From assembly GCA_964017045.1 (NCBI GenBank), contig OZ024807.1, positions 16,605,941 through 16,669,940 on the forward strand: DNA of 64,000 nt, in the 5' to 3' direction. The DNA comes from Omphiscola glabra (Eukaryota > Mollusca > Gastropoda > Lymnaeidae). The position numbers and the translations under genes are program-made. Of this stretch, positions 1 through 11,077 are shown piece by piece. Each line of letters opens with the position of its first letter. The stretch's first letter is position 1. A model generated the notes under the pieces. It was not told where the DNA came from, ran no database searches, and saw only the letters and a program-made list of their open reading frames with translations.

Positions 1-34
1 GAGACATTGTAAAGACACCGGGCATTCTAATTGG

Positions 35-195
35 TAGCTTTATTGACCAGGGTCACAAATAGAAATAGCTTTATTGACTAGGGTCACAAATAGAAATAGC
101 TTTATTGACTAGGGTCACAAATAGAAATAGCTTTATTGACTAGGGTCACAAATAGAAATAGCTTTATTGACCAGGGTCACAAATAGAAATAGCTT
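35..195. repeat. 31-bp minisatellite, about 5 copies
   Basis: Five head-to-tail units of 31 bp, each containing TTTATTGACTAGGGTCACAA. Copies differ only by C/T at one position (GACCAG or GACTAG). No coding potential was seen. The array fades into AT-rich sequence at its right end. Confidence 0.95.
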
Positions 196-224
196 TTAAA
201 ATAAATAAAGAGATGTTTTTGATA

Positions 225-430
225 TTGACAGGAGGGCCAGGTGATAATTGAGATTAGGTCATACTGACAGGGGGGTAGATGAATATAGAGATTAGGTCAT
301 ACTGACAGGGGGGTAGATGAATATAGAGATTAGGTCATATTGACAGGGGGGGTAGATGAATATAGAGATTAGGTCATACTGACAGGGGGTAGATAAATAT
401 AGAGACTAGGTCATACTGACAGGGGGTAGA
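225..430. repeat. 38/39-bp minisatellite, about 5 copies
   Basis: Units contain the core GAGATTAGGTCATACTGACA followed by a G-run of variable length (5 to 7 G). The first unit is divergent (GGAGGGCCAGGTGATAATTG). Length changes sit in the G-run, as expected of polymerase slippage. Confidence 0.9.
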
Positions 431-464
431 TTTACTCTTTAAATATGCCTGTTAAGGAAGCTAC

Positions 465-935
465 TGTTAGGTGGAAGCTAGAGTAAGTTAGAACTTTGGA
501 TTGGACGGGAGCTAGTGCTGGGTGGAAACTAGTATTGGTCGAAAGCTACTGTTCCGCAGAAGCTAGTGTTCGGTGGAAGATATTTTTCGGTGGAAGCTAG
601 TGTTCAGTGGATGCCATTGTTCGGCGGAAGCTAGTAATTGGTGGAAGCTAGTGTTGGGTGGAAGCTAGTGTTGAGAAGAAGCTAGTGTTGGGTGGAAGCT
701 AGTGTTCGCTGGAAGCTAGTGTTCAGTGGATGCCAGTGTTCAGCGGAAGCTAGTATTCGGTGGAAGCTAGTGTTGGGTGGAAGCTAGTGTTGAGAAGAAG
801 CTAGTGTTGGGTGGAAGTATTCAGTGAATGCCAGTGTTCGGCGGAAGCTAGTATTCGGTGGAAGCTAGTGTTGGGTGGAAGCTAGTGTTGAGAAGAAGGT
901 AGTGTTTGATGGACGCTAGTGTTGGGTGAAAGCTA
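465..935. repeat. 17-bp minisatellite with higher-order structure
   Basis: The basic unit is GGTGGAAGCTAGTGTTG (17 bp), with variants AGAAGAAGCTAGTGTTG and CAGTGGATGCCAGTGTT. Variant units recur in the same order at about 650-830 and again near 830-900, so blocks of several units were duplicated after the single units had diverged. Confidence 0.9.
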
Positions 936-1008
936 GGATTTAAAAAAAGTGTAACGCAAAATCAAATTATCTCGCAACATTGTGCAAGATAATTGTCATA
1001 AAACCGTT

Positions 1009-1098
1009 GATGATATTGATGATAAAGATGATATTGATGGTAAAGATGCTATTGATGATAAAGACGATATTGATGATAAAGATGATATTGATGATAAA
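1009..1098. repeat. 18-bp array encoding DDIDDK-like units, 5 copies
   Basis: Exactly five 18-bp units of the form GATGATATTGATGATAAA, with single-base variants. In one + frame they read as acidic hexapeptides (DDIDDK, DDIDGK, DAIDDK). The 76-codon open frame that contains them (982-1212) runs straight into the transposon at 1142, so I do not think it is a gene. Confidence 0.85.
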
Positions 1099-1141
1099 CA
1101 ATTACAGAACAAAGTACTTTCTTTGACACCCCAAAATAGTA

Positions 1142-1240
1142 CAGTGGGTATCCGCATAACGGAACCCGATCTGTTCTTGGACAGCGTCCGTTATGCGGAT
1201 TGTTCGTTATGAGGTGCATTCGTTAAGAGGGAACCCACTG
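1142..1240. mobile_element. 99-bp pogo/Tigger-like MITE with TA duplication
   Basis: The element begins CAGTGGGTATCC and ends GGGAACCCACTG, imperfect terminal inverted repeats starting CAGT. It is flanked on both sides by TA (1140-1141 and 1241-1242). CAGT ends with a TA target are typical of the pogo/Tigger branch of Tc1/mariner. Inside are three spaced copies of a motif like CGTTATGCGGAT or CGTTATGAGGTG. There is no coding capacity, so it is non-autonomous. Assignment to pogo rather than another TA-target family is inferred from the ends alone. Confidence 0.6.
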
Positions 1241-1433
1241 TACATTCGCCATGAGATTTTAAAGATCCAACTTTTTTTAAAAACTCATTTGTCCATTCAA
1301 GTCTTAGACTGGTACGAGGGTTAATGTTTTACATGGCGCTTTCATTTTAAAGTTGCAAACGGCATTTCAAGACATTTATGGTCTTCGACAAGCTGAAATA
1401 CGGGGGCTAAGAAATGTTTTTTTTAAAATCCTC

Positions 1434-2819
1434 TTAAGAGAGTGTACCAGCTTAAGAGAGTGTACCAGCTTAAGAGAGTGTACCAGCTTAAGAGAGTGTA
1501 CCAGCTTAAGAGAGTGTACCAGCTTAAGAGAGTGTACCAGCTTAAGAGAGTGTACCAGCTTAAGAGAGTGTACCAGCTTAAGAGAGTGTACCAGCTTAAG
1601 AGAGTGTACCAGCTTAAGAGAGTGTACCAGCTTAAGAGAGTGTACCAGCTTAAGAGAGTGTACCAGCTTAAGAGAGTGTACCAGCTTAAGAGAGTGTACC
1701 AGCTTAAGAGAGTGTACCAGCTTAAGAGAGTGTACCAGCTTAAGAGAGTGTACCAGCTTAAGAGAGTGTACCAGCTTAAGAGAGTGTACCAGCTTAAGAG
1801 AGTGTACCAGCTTAAGAGAGTGTACCAGCTTAAGAGAGTGTACCAGCTTAAGAGAGTGTACCAGCTTAAGAGAGTGTACCAGCTTAAGAGAGTGTACCAG
1901 CTTAAGAGAGTGTACCAGCTTAAGAGAGTGTACCAGCTTAAGAGAGTGTACCAGCTTAAGAGAGTGTACCAGCTTAAGAGAGTGTACCAGCTTAAGAGAG
2001 TGTACCAGCTTAAGAGAGTGTACCAGCTTAAGAGAGTGTACCAGCTTAAGAGAGTGTACCAGCTTAAGAGAGTGTACCAGCTTAAGAGAGTGTACCAGCT
2101 TAAGAGAGTGTACCAGCTTAAGAGAGTGTACCAGCTTAAGAGAGTGTACCAGCTTAAGAGAGTGTACCAGCTTAAGAGAGTGTACCAGCTTAAGAGAGTG
2201 TACCAGCTTAAGAGAGTGTACCAGCTTAAGAGAGTGTACCAGCTTAAGAGAGTGTACCAGCTTAAGAGAGTGTACCAGCTTAAGAGAGTGTACCAGCTTA
2301 AGAGAGTGTACCAGCTTAAGAGAGTGTACCAGCTTAAGAGAGTGTACCAGCTTAAGAGAGTGTACCAGCTTAAGAGAGTGTACCAGCTTAAGAGAGTGTA
2401 CCAGCTTAAGAGAGTGTACCAGCTTAAGAGAGTGTACCAGCTTAAGAGAGTGTACCAGCTTAAGAGAGTGTACCAGCTTAAGAGAGTGTACCAGCTTAAG
2501 AGAGTGTACCAGCTTAAGAGAGTGTACCAGCTTAAGAGAGTGTACCAGCTTAAGAGAGTGTACCAGCTTAAGAGAGTGTACCAGCTTAAGAGAGTGTACC
2601 AGCTTAAGAGAGTGTACCAGCTTAAGAGAGTGTACCAGCTTAAGAGAGTGTACCAGCTTAAGAGAGTGTACCAGCTTAAGAGAGTGTACCAGCTTAAGAG
2701 AGTGTACCAGCTTAAGAGAGTGTACCAGCTTAAGAGAGTGTACCAGCTTAAGAGAGTGTACCAGCTTAAGAGAGTGTACCAGCTTAAGAGAGTGTACCAG
2801 CTTAAGAGAGTGTACCAGC
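1434..2819. repeat. 18-bp satellite, 77 apparently identical copies
   Basis: The unit CTTAAGAGAGTGTACCAG repeats exactly 77 times (1386 bp) and I saw no substitution. It contains the palindrome CTTAAG. Because 18 is a multiple of 3, several frames stay open throughout: + strand hexapeptides LRECTS and KRVYQL, and minus strand SWYTLL. The longest frame (1353-2822) begins 27 codons before the array and stops three bases after it. Perfect homogeneity points to very recent expansion or gene-conversion-like turnover, or to an assembly consensus effect. I do not call a protein here. Confidence 0.97.
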
Positions 2820-3332
2820 TAGTTGCGGTGGATGTAAAGGTCGTAGACGTCAAGATATTAAAAAAAAAAAAATTCCACCGAAACGGTTCTCAAATACTTT
2901 AGCCATAGCATTGTTGGAACGAAGTTGATGTTTTTTCTACTTAACATTTATTTTAAATCAATTTTTTTTTAAATAATCAAAGTTTAAAGAAAGCATGAGT
3001 TCACTGAATTATACATCGGTAATGTATAGCACATTTGATTGATATCAGGTGACATCATTTTATTAGTGGTGATAAACTGCTTTTTGTAAGAGCCAATATG
3101 AATTTCAGACGTTTGTGTTTTTGTTGTTCGTCCTTTGCACGCGAGGATGACCAGCCTTGACTTGAGCTGAACTTTGTTTAAAGTGAGGAGGGATAGTCCA
3201 ATAACGTCAGCTTCACTCTCTCGTCGTTGCCTATTTGATTCAATGACAAGACTTCTTAGTTAAGATGACTGGAAATAGGCCAGGATGTAGTAGATGATCT
3301 GCAGTGAGACTTTATCTTTAAATAAAGGTTTC
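2820..3332. other. Non-repetitive stretch, no feature seen
   Basis: AT-rich single-copy-looking sequence between the 18-bp satellite and the hAT element. I found no open frame with recognisable protein similarity and no RNA gene in it. Confidence 0.5.
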
Positions 3333-3340
3333 TCCTAGAA

Positions 3341-3529
3341 CAGCGGTTCTCAACCTGTGGGTCGCGACCCATTTGGGAGTCGAACGACCCTTACACAGTG
3401 GTCGCCTAAGATCATAGGAAAACACATAATATAGGAAAGAGCAACGAAAATAATGTTATATTTGGAAGTAACCATAACATGAGGAACTGTATTAAAGGGT
3501 CGCGGCATTAGGAAGGTCGAGAACCACTG
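3341..3529 (+). mobile_element. SPIN-like non-autonomous hAT transposon (189 bp)
   Basis: The element starts CAGCGGTTCTCAACCTGTGG and ends with GAGAACCACTG, forming hAT-type terminal inverted repeats. The 8-bp direct repeat TCCTAGAA abuts both ends (3333-3340 and 3530-3537), the target duplication expected of hAT transposases. Subterminal blocks GGGTCGCGACCC, GTCGAACGACCC, TCGCCTAAGATCAT and ACATGAGGAACTGTATTAAA match, from memory, the SPIN ('space invader') hAT family known from tetrapods and a few invertebrates. No transposase remains. The intact duplication suggests a fairly young insertion. Family membership is from recall of the consensus, not from a search. Confidence 0.85.
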
Positions 3530-3948
3530 TCCTAGAAGGTTTTGTCTTGGTACCATAGATGGTGTGTTCACGCTGCCATAGAAGGTTTTTGCACGCTATA
3601 AACTTTAATATAGTATATAATATATAACAATTGTTATTTTCGATGCACTGAGAATATCCATAGCCGATCCACAAGACCGAATTCTTTCGCTTTAAATACA
3701 ATTGTTTTTCTTCATAAGCAACAATTATCATATATGACGCACCATATATGAATCCCAATTAGGCCACCACCTTCCTTTTCACCAAGGCAAACGCAACTAT
3801 TTAGGAAAAACAAAATAAAATATTACACACCAAACGCTACTTCGATACATTTTTTTTAAAGAATCTCATTTAGCGCATGGGGGGGGGGAGGTTGAGGGAT
3901 TTGGCTAATAATTTGAGAGAATGTGTTGTCTTCAGTACTGAGTCTATA

Positions 3949-4036
3949 TGCCAAGTTTCAGCTCGATTGGTTGCCGGAAAGTGAGTCCTGCCAGCTAGCC
4001 AGCCACAAACAAAAGCAGAATTAATAATATAAGGGA
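3949..4036 (+). repeat. SINE-like tail, copy 1
   Basis: Begins TGCCAAGTTTCAGCTCGATT, continues through a GCCAGC-rich stretch (near 3991-4005) and ends in AATATAAGGGATTT. The reverse complement of 50217-50303 matches it along its length. The same opening, weaker, occurs at 49531 (GCAAAGTTTCAGCTCAAT). A shared 3' tail of a SINE or other retroelement is my inference. Confidence 0.5.
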
Positions 4037-4691
4037 TTTAAAAAAAAAAAAAAAGCACTGCTCATTTGACTTACCTTTTCTTCTTTGCCGTTTATGTCCA
4101 AGAACACCGTCTTGGCTTGCTCGAAGCTTGACCCGTTACCCATGGCAACGTAATGTCGCAACGGTTGTCCGGTGTTTACTGAAGGAATCTCACAGAAAAA
4201 ACAAAAAAAGATCTTGGCGGCACTGAGATTTTATTGCGGGCAATGCATTGGTCTCTGTTGTCTCAGACTGTGAAATCTGTCAAACAACAAAAAAAAAAAA
4301 AGAAAAATCATTGATTAGTTTAAATTCGTGGATTACTTTACGAAAAAAAAATGTATATAATTTAATTCAAATATGGCGGACAGCTAAAGGGAGACGAATA
4401 AAACGAAAACGGGAGAGACAACGGACGGAACTAAATAAGAAATGCAGGCTTAGATCTCCAAACAAGAAAGCTTCCATGAACAATATTTTTCTAGCCTAAA
4501 TTTGAGCACGTTCTTCACGATATTGTTGCGGTCTAGAATATAAATATAGATAACATTCCAATGAAACCCCTTGCCTCACCCTTTCTTCAACCCCTTCCTT
4601 AAACCCTTAGGGGGGAGGAGGAGGGATTATAGGAATTGTCCTGTATATTTAAATAATGAGAAGATGGATGTATATTAGACTGCGATCTCGG

Positions 4692-4780
4692 CTTCCCCAG
4701 ACTCCCCAAAACTTCCTCAGACTCCTCAAAGCTTCCCCAGACTCCCCACAACTTCCCGAGACTCTCCAAAACTTTCCCAG
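4692..4780. repeat. Degenerate 20-bp pyrimidine-rich array
   Basis: About 4.5 units of CTTCCCCAGACTCCCCAAAA with several substitutions per unit. Pyrimidines dominate the + strand. Confidence 0.75.
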
Positions 4781-5033
4781 AATAACTCTATAGCTCCTTT
4801 ATTTATATTCGGAGAAATCTCAACATTTCATTTATGTATTATCCAGCAAATTTAGACTGTTGATTGATAGTGCAGACAAACTGGACAGTTAGTATGATAG
4901 CAAGGTAGAAACATTGGGGGGAGCAGAAACGAATAGGACGTTAAAATGAGTTCGATATATGAGCGAGTCAAAGGGAACACATTCTTCCATTGCCTCCACA
5001 TAACTTGGTGGATAGCATGCTGGCTTGTTGGGG

Positions 5034-5340
5034 GAGGGGGTGCTAGGTGGTGTGTGAATGGTGGGTGATGGTTGTGGTATAGCTGTGGGTGTTACTGTGG
5101 GATGTAGGTGTGTGTGGATGGTAGGTGGGATCCCTTTGTGGGCGTTGGTGTGGTGCTAGGTGGGGCTTGGGTGTTGGGTGTGGTGTGAGTGCTATGTTGG
5201 TTTTTGGTGGTGGATGTTGATGTGGTGTCGGTGTTGATGCTATGTGGGGTGTGGGTGTAGACGATAGGTGGGGTTAAGGTGCTAGGTGGGTTGTGGTTGC
5301 CGGATTTGTTGATGGTGGGGGTGTGGGTGTCTGGTGCTGT
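5034..5340. repeat. G/T-rich cryptic repeat tract
   Basis: About 300 bp of scrambled GGTGTGGGTGTTGG-like motifs with no fixed period. Cytosine is nearly absent from the + strand. It looks like an old, decayed simple repeat. Confidence 0.65.
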
Positions 5341-5564
5341 AAGGTGAATTAAGACTATGGAATCCTAGTTTACAGCTTGCTCATTGTATTGTGTTGTGAC
5401 GTAATGATACCTATGCACTTACATTAGAGAAGTTATATTACATTTCTTACAAAGTTTATCGATTCCAAAACAAGACCCGACCTCTAAATATGTCTGAAAG
5501 GATTTGATCTAAAACAGAAACTAACATCTTCAAGTGAAGGGGGAAGTATTTACTAGCCTCCCTG

Positions 5565-5625
5565 CCATCGCATCTACCATTGTATCTACCATCGTATCTA
5601 CCATCGTATCTACCATCGTATCTAC
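5565..5625. repeat. 12-bp array, 5 copies
   Basis: Five units of CCATCGTATCTA, the first two with one substitution each. Confidence 0.9.
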
Positions 5626-5734
5626 CTTATTACTTTAAATAACTTTTTTTATGTCAACTCTCATTTTCATAGAATTCCTCAGCCAAGCTAAAAATGTTAT
5701 CGCTTGTGAATTTCTCATAGCTGGACGTATGAAG

Positions 5735-7055
5735 AGAATACAAGATTGGTGTCCATTCCTATATGGGACATCTGTGAGACAATACTTGATTGGTGCCCAT
5801 TCCTATATGGGTCAACTGTGAGACAATACATGATTGGTGTCCATTCCAATATTGGACATCTGTGAGACAATACTTGATTGGTGTCCATTCCTATATGGGA
5901 CATCTGTGAGACAATACATGACGTGTGTCCATTCCTATATGGGACAACTGTGAGACAATACATGATTGGTGTTCATTCCTATATGGGGCAACTGTGAGAC
6001 AATACATGATTGGTGTTCATTCCTATATGGGGCAACTGAGACAATACATGATTGGTGTTCATTCCTATATGGGGCAAATGTGAGATAATACTTGATTGGT
6101 GTCCATTCCTATATGGGACAAATGTGAGATAATACTTGATTGGTGTTCATTCCTATATGGGACAACTGTGAGACAATACATGATTGGTGTCCATTTCTAT
6201 ATGGGACAAATGTGAGACAATACTTGATTGGTGTCCATTCCTATATGGGGCAAATGTGAGACAATACTTGATTGGTGTCCATTCCTATATGGGGCAAATG
6301 TGAGACAATACTTGATTGGTGTCCATTCCTATATGGGGCAAATGTGAGACAATACTTGATTGGTGTCCATTCCTATATGGGACATCTGTGAGACAATACA
6401 TGACGTGTGTCCATTCCTATATGGGACAAATGTGAGACAATACATGATTGGTGTCCATTCCTATATGGGACATCTGTGAGACAATACTTGATTGGTGTCC
6501 ATTCCTATATGGGACATCTGTGAGATAATACATGACGTGTGTCCATTCCTATATGGGACAACTGTGAGACAATACATGATTGGTGTTCATTCCTATATGG
6601 GGCAACTGTGAGACAATACATGATTGGTGTCCATTCCTATATGGGGCAACTGTGAGACAATACATGATTGGTGTCCATTCCTATATGGGGCAACTGTGAG
6701 ACAATATATGATTGGTGTCCATTCCTATATGGGCCAAATGTGAGATAATACTTGATTGGTGTCCATTCCTATATGGGACAACTGTGAGACAATACATGAT
6801 TGGTGTCCATTCCTATATGGGACAACTGTGAGACAATACATGAGTGGTGTTCATTCCTATATGGGACAACTGTGAGAGAATACATGATTGGTGTCCATTC
6901 ATATATGGGACAAATGTGAGACAATACTTGATTGGTGTCCATTCCTATATGGGACAACTGTGAGACAATACTTGATTGGTGTCCATTTTTATATTATGGG
7001 AAAACTGTGAGACAATACTTGATTGGTGTTCATTCCTATATGGGACAAATGTGAA
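5735..7055. repeat. 44-bp minisatellite, about 30 copies
   Basis: Units start at GATTGGTGTCCATTCCTATA and include GTGAGACAATAC. Spacing of the GATTGG box is 44 bp where checked (5744 to 5788). Variants (GGGACATCTG, GGGGCAACTG, GGGACAAATG; TTGATTGG, ATGATTGG or ATGACGTG) recur in runs, indicating block duplications. GATTGG contains an inverted CCAAT box. Minus-strand open frames reading MSHIGMDTN are by-products. Confidence 0.95.
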
Positions 7056-7159
7056 CATTATGCGCTCAGAAAATTAAATGGCTAAAATAAATCGCCTAAT
7101 ATTTTACAAGTATATATTTATGGTATTTAGTAGTAAAAACATGTCAACGTCCATTGTCT

Positions 7160-8790
7160 ATACACCTGGGACTTAGACCAACAACAACAACATGACGTAA
7201 GGGAGTAGGACCTAGACCAACAACATGATATAAGGGATAAGGACCTAGACCAACAACATGATATTAGGGATAAAAACCTAGACCAACAACATGATATAAG
7301 GGATAAGGACCTAGACCAACAACATGATATTAGGGATAAGGACCTAGACCAACAACATGATATAAGGGATAAGGACCTAGACCAACAACATGATATAAGG
7401 GATAAGGACCTAGACCAACAACATGATATTAGGGATAAGGACCTAGACCAACAACATGATATAAGGGATAAGGACCTAGACCAACAACATGATATTAGGG
7501 ATAAGGACCTAGACCAACAACATGATATAAGGGATAAGGACCTAGACCAACAACATGATATTAGGGATAAGGACCTAGACCAACAACATGATATAAGGGA
7601 TAAGGACCTAGACCAACAACATGATATAAGGGATAAGGACCTAGACAAACAACATGATAAAAGGTATAAGGACCTAGACCAACAACATGATATAGGGGAT
7701 AAGGACCTAGACCAACAACATGATATAAGGGATAAGGACCTAGACCAACAACATGATATAAGGGATAAGGACCTAGACCAACAACATGATATAAGGGATA
7801 AGGACCTAGACCAACAACATGATATAAGGGATAAAAACCTAGACCAACAACATGATATAAGGAATAAGGACCTAGACCAACAACATGATAAAAGGTATAA
7901 GGACCTAGACCAACAACATGATATAAGGGATAAGGACCTAGACCAACAACATGATATAAGGGATAAGGACCTAGAACAACAACATGATAAAAGGTATAAG
8001 GACCTAGACCAACAACATGATATAAGGGATAAGGACCTAGACCAACAACATGATATATGGGATAAGGACCTAGACCAACAACATGATATAAGGGATAAGG
8101 ACCTAGACCAACAACATGATAAAAGGTATAAGGACCTAGACCAACAACATGATATAAGGGATAAGGACCTAGACCATCAACATGATATTAGGGATAAGGA
8201 CCTAGACCAACAACATGATATAAGGGATAAGGACCTAGACCAAGAACATGATATAAGGGATAAGGACCTAGACCAACAACATGATATAAGGGATAAGGGC
8301 CTAGACCAACAACATGATATTAGGGATAAGGACCTAGACCAACAACATGATATAAGGGATAAGGACCTAGACCAACAACATGATATATGGGATAAGGACC
8401 TAGACCAACAACCACATGACGTAAGGGATAAGGACCTAGACCAACAACATGATATAAGGGATAAGGGCCTAGACCAACAACATGATATAAGGGATAAGGA
8501 CCTAGACCAACAACATGATATAAGGGATAAGGGCCTAGACCAACAACATGATATAAGGGATAAGGGCCTAGACCAACAACATGATATAAGGGATAAGGGC
8601 CTAGACCAACAACATGATATTAGGGATAAGGACCTAGACCAACAACATGATATAAGGGATAAGGACCTAGACCAACAACATGATATTAGGGATAAGGACC
8701 TAGACCAACAACATGATAAAAGGTATAAGGGCCTAGACCCACGACATGATAAAAGGTATAAGGGCCTAGACCAACAAAATGACATAAGGG
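7160..8790. repeat. 33-bp minisatellite, about 49 copies
   Basis: Core GACCTAGACCAACAACATGA followed by TATAAGGGATAAG, 33 bp in total. Common variants are TATTAGGG, AAAAGGTA and GGGCCTAG. Since 33 is a multiple of 3, the minus strand reads an 11-residue repeat (SRSLSLISCCW) over long distances (7127-7648, 8177-8803). The repeat explains these frames; I do not call genes. Confidence 0.96.
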
Positions 8791-8943
8791 AGTTAGGGGG
8801 CAAAGAGGTCGACGCTGTCCAATGAACTTAATACATGATGTTGGTTTGGTCACTAGAAACCCCCCACACCGCAGCCACACTCATCTGCATAACAAACCGA
8901 CATCAAGCCCACGACTCCCCAACATCACTCCCCCAACCTCGTG

Positions 8944-9062
8944 CGCCTTGACGCCCCATAGCTCTACGCCTTGACGCCCCATAGCTCTACGCCTTGACGC
9001 CCCATAGCTCTACGCCATGACGCCCCATAGCTCCACGCCTTGACGCCCCATAGCTCTACGCC
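8944..9062. repeat. 23-bp array, about 5 copies
   Basis: Units of 23 bp containing CGCCTTGACGCCCCATAGCT. Start-to-start distance measured as 23 (8944, 8967). Confidence 0.93.
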
Positions 9063-9115
9063 TTGATTCCAGAAACTCACCCCTCAAACCTCTCTATCCT
9101 ACCTCTGTCCACCAC

Positions 9116-9335
9116 TCAGTCTCCCACATCTCTATCCCACCTCTCTATCCCACCTCTCTATCCCACCTCTCTATCCCACCTCTCTATCCCACCTCTCTAT
9201 CCCACCTCTCTATCCCACCTCTCTACACCATCTCTCTATCCCACATCTGTATCCCACCTCTATCCCACATCTCTACCCCACCTCTCTATCCCACCTCTCT
9301 ATCCCACCTCTCTAACCCACCTCTCTATCCCGCCC
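9116..9335. repeat. 13-bp pyrimidine-rich minisatellite, about 16 copies
   Basis: Unit CACCTCTCTATCC (13 bp). Three units make 39 bp, which is why a + frame (9063-9404) reads a 13-residue repeat, PLYPTSLSHLSIP. It is not a gene. Confidence 0.93.
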
Positions 9336-9410
9336 CATATCTCACCTCTCCGTGATGGGCTAAGCTACCCCCAAGCCTGTCTAGTCTGTATCAAAATTGT
9401 ATAGATATGA

Positions 9411-9984
9411 CGTCAGTGGTTCTCAACCTATCCTAGGTGTCAGGCTCGTGGCATTGTTCCAAGGAGTTGTAAATTACATAGACATAGTCAAGGGCAAGAG
9501 TACGGACGGTCGATAGGGGTGACAGACATCAATAATACAAACGTTGGGTGTCATGTAGATACTTGTTAGGTAACTACATTACATCTAAACTGTATCTTCA
9601 TTTCGGCGTACATGCAATGCTAGGAATGGTTCCCAATGAGGGATCCCCCCTCAAATACGCAACTGCGCGCATTAAAGCTGTGTATTCGACTACCATTACG
9701 GAACAGATCAAAATAAGTCCCTCAAAAATTTCTCATTCTGAGGAAAGAAGATTTTTTTTAAAGTAATGATATTTAAATTCGGTTGTAAATATTTTTGGAT
9801 TCACAGAAAAAAAAGACTTTCTGAAAATCGTGGGTTTTCATTTCTTTAAAAGTTAGGTCGATGACCTTGTCTCCATTTCAAGACGATGCAGTTTGTAAAA
9901 ATAAATAATATCGCTATAGAAAAAGATTATAAAGTGGAGATAAAATATTTTAATGGGAAAATGTAATTGCATAAAAGATTGCAA
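9411..9984. other. Unique stretch with one hAT-like end
   Basis: At 9414 the sequence CAGTGGTTCTCAACCTATCC resembles a hAT terminal repeat, but no matching right end or target duplication was found, so it is at best a fragment. The rest is AT-rich with no supported gene. Confidence 0.4.
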
Positions 9985-10105
9985 GAGAAGAGAAAGGGAG
10001 AGATGTCAGACAGAGAGAGAGGATAGAGAGAGGGAGAGAGAGAAGATAGAGAGAGGGAGAGAGAGAGGATAGAGAAAGGGAGAGAGGAGATACGGAGAAA
10101 GCGGG
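9985..10105. repeat. GA-rich purine tract
   Basis: Tandem GAGAGAGGGAGAGAGAG and GATAGAGAGAGGGAGA units, nearly all purine on the + strand. Confidence 0.85.
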
Positions 10106-10162
10106 AGATTTAAATTAAAGTTCATCTAAAGATATGTGGTAGGTGGTTCATGCATTGTTCAT

Positions 10163-10425
10163 TCCTGGACAACTAGCTACACTCCTAGACAGCTTGTTAC
10201 ATTCCCGGACAACTAGCTACACTCATAGACAGCTTGTTGCATTCCCGGACAACTAGCTACACTCCTAGACAGCTTGTTGCATTCCCGGACAACTAGCTAC
10301 ATTCCCAGGCAACAAACTACATTATTATACTACTAGCTACCTTAATAGACAAGTAGAATCATTCCCAGACAATTAGTTACATGCCTCGATAACTAACTCC
10401 ATTCAAGGAGAACTTGCTACATCAG
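10163..10425. repeat. 20/40-bp minisatellite decaying rightward
   Basis: Alternating 20-bp half-units: CATTCCCGGACAACTAGCTA and CACTCCTAGACAGCTTGTTG. Copies are near identical to about 10300 and become progressively degenerate to 10425. Confidence 0.85.
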
Positions 10426-10530
10426 TTCTGAGATAGCGTGCTACGTCCCTTGATAACAAGATGCATATCTATTCAACTAGCAATATCAAGTCGAAGATGG
10501 CTAGCACACGCTCACACACTCACACGCTAT

Positions 10531-10569
10531 GGGATGATTTCAACTGTCAAGATGCAAGTGTGGCTCCTC

Positions 10570-10619
<50 letters not shown>

Positions 10620-10663
10620 TGGGGATGAAGTCAACTGTCAAGATGCAAGTGTGGCTCCTCCCC
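10531..10663. repeat. (CA)23 microsatellite between two 42-bp direct repeats
   Basis: The dinucleotide run spans 10572-10617. Both flanks carry the same sequence of about 42 bp, GGGATGAWTTCAACTGTCAA through GTGGCTCCTCCCC (10531-10572 and 10622-10663). The microsatellite thus forms the core of a two-copy tandem duplication. Confidence 0.93.
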
Positions 10664-11069
10664 AAACGCTTACACGTTGGAGTGTGACAACGTCATAGCC
10701 ATTTTGGTTTAAAAATAGACACGCAGTGAGGTCAAAATGGCCAACAAAAAAGCTACAACTCATTTTTTTCATCTCGACAACGACGAGTGACGCGCGTCAA
10801 CAAATGTGTACCACGTGACCCAGAGATAAGGCGCGCGCAAGTCTTCTGCTATCTTCCGCTCATCATCCGTCATCAGTCTCTTAACGTCACTTTCATACGG
10901 TATTCATTGTAACATACAACATTGTGGGCAGCCGATGAACAGAGGCGGATGAGGCGGTGTGGTGAAGGGTGCGTGTGGGGATAATCAAAATAGGACAGTT
11001 ACTTGAAGTAATTAAAAGAAATACCTCTCTTTACTTTGGAATATTTTCATTAGTCCTACAGAAACTTTG
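10664..11069. other. Unique stretch, no feature seen
   Basis: Contains several CpG-bearing motifs around 10785-10850 (GACGCGCGTCAAC, GCGCGCGC) and a CACGTG box (10812), but no open frame or RNA gene I can support. Confidence 0.4.
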
Positions 11070-11077
11070 ATCTATGT

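Larger units (their letters stand above)
3538..5033. other. Mostly unique AT-rich region
   Basis: Contains a G-run (3881-3889), an A-run near 4041-4054, a SINE-like tail (3949-4036) and a short C-rich array (4692-4780), described separately. An 83-codon frame at 4248-4499 is lysine/arginine-rich because of A-runs and has no recognisable domain. No gene is supported. Confidence 0.5.

Noticed and set aside
1353..2822. 489-codon frame of LRECTS repeats, with overlapping long frames on both strands
   Set aside because: An 18-bp stop-free repeat must give such frames. There is no domain, and the start and stop fall in ordinary flanking sequence.
7127..8803. Minus-strand frames with SRSLSLISCCW repeats
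   Set aside because: Explained by the 33-bp unit; a Cys/Ser/Leu repeat in this form is not a known protein.
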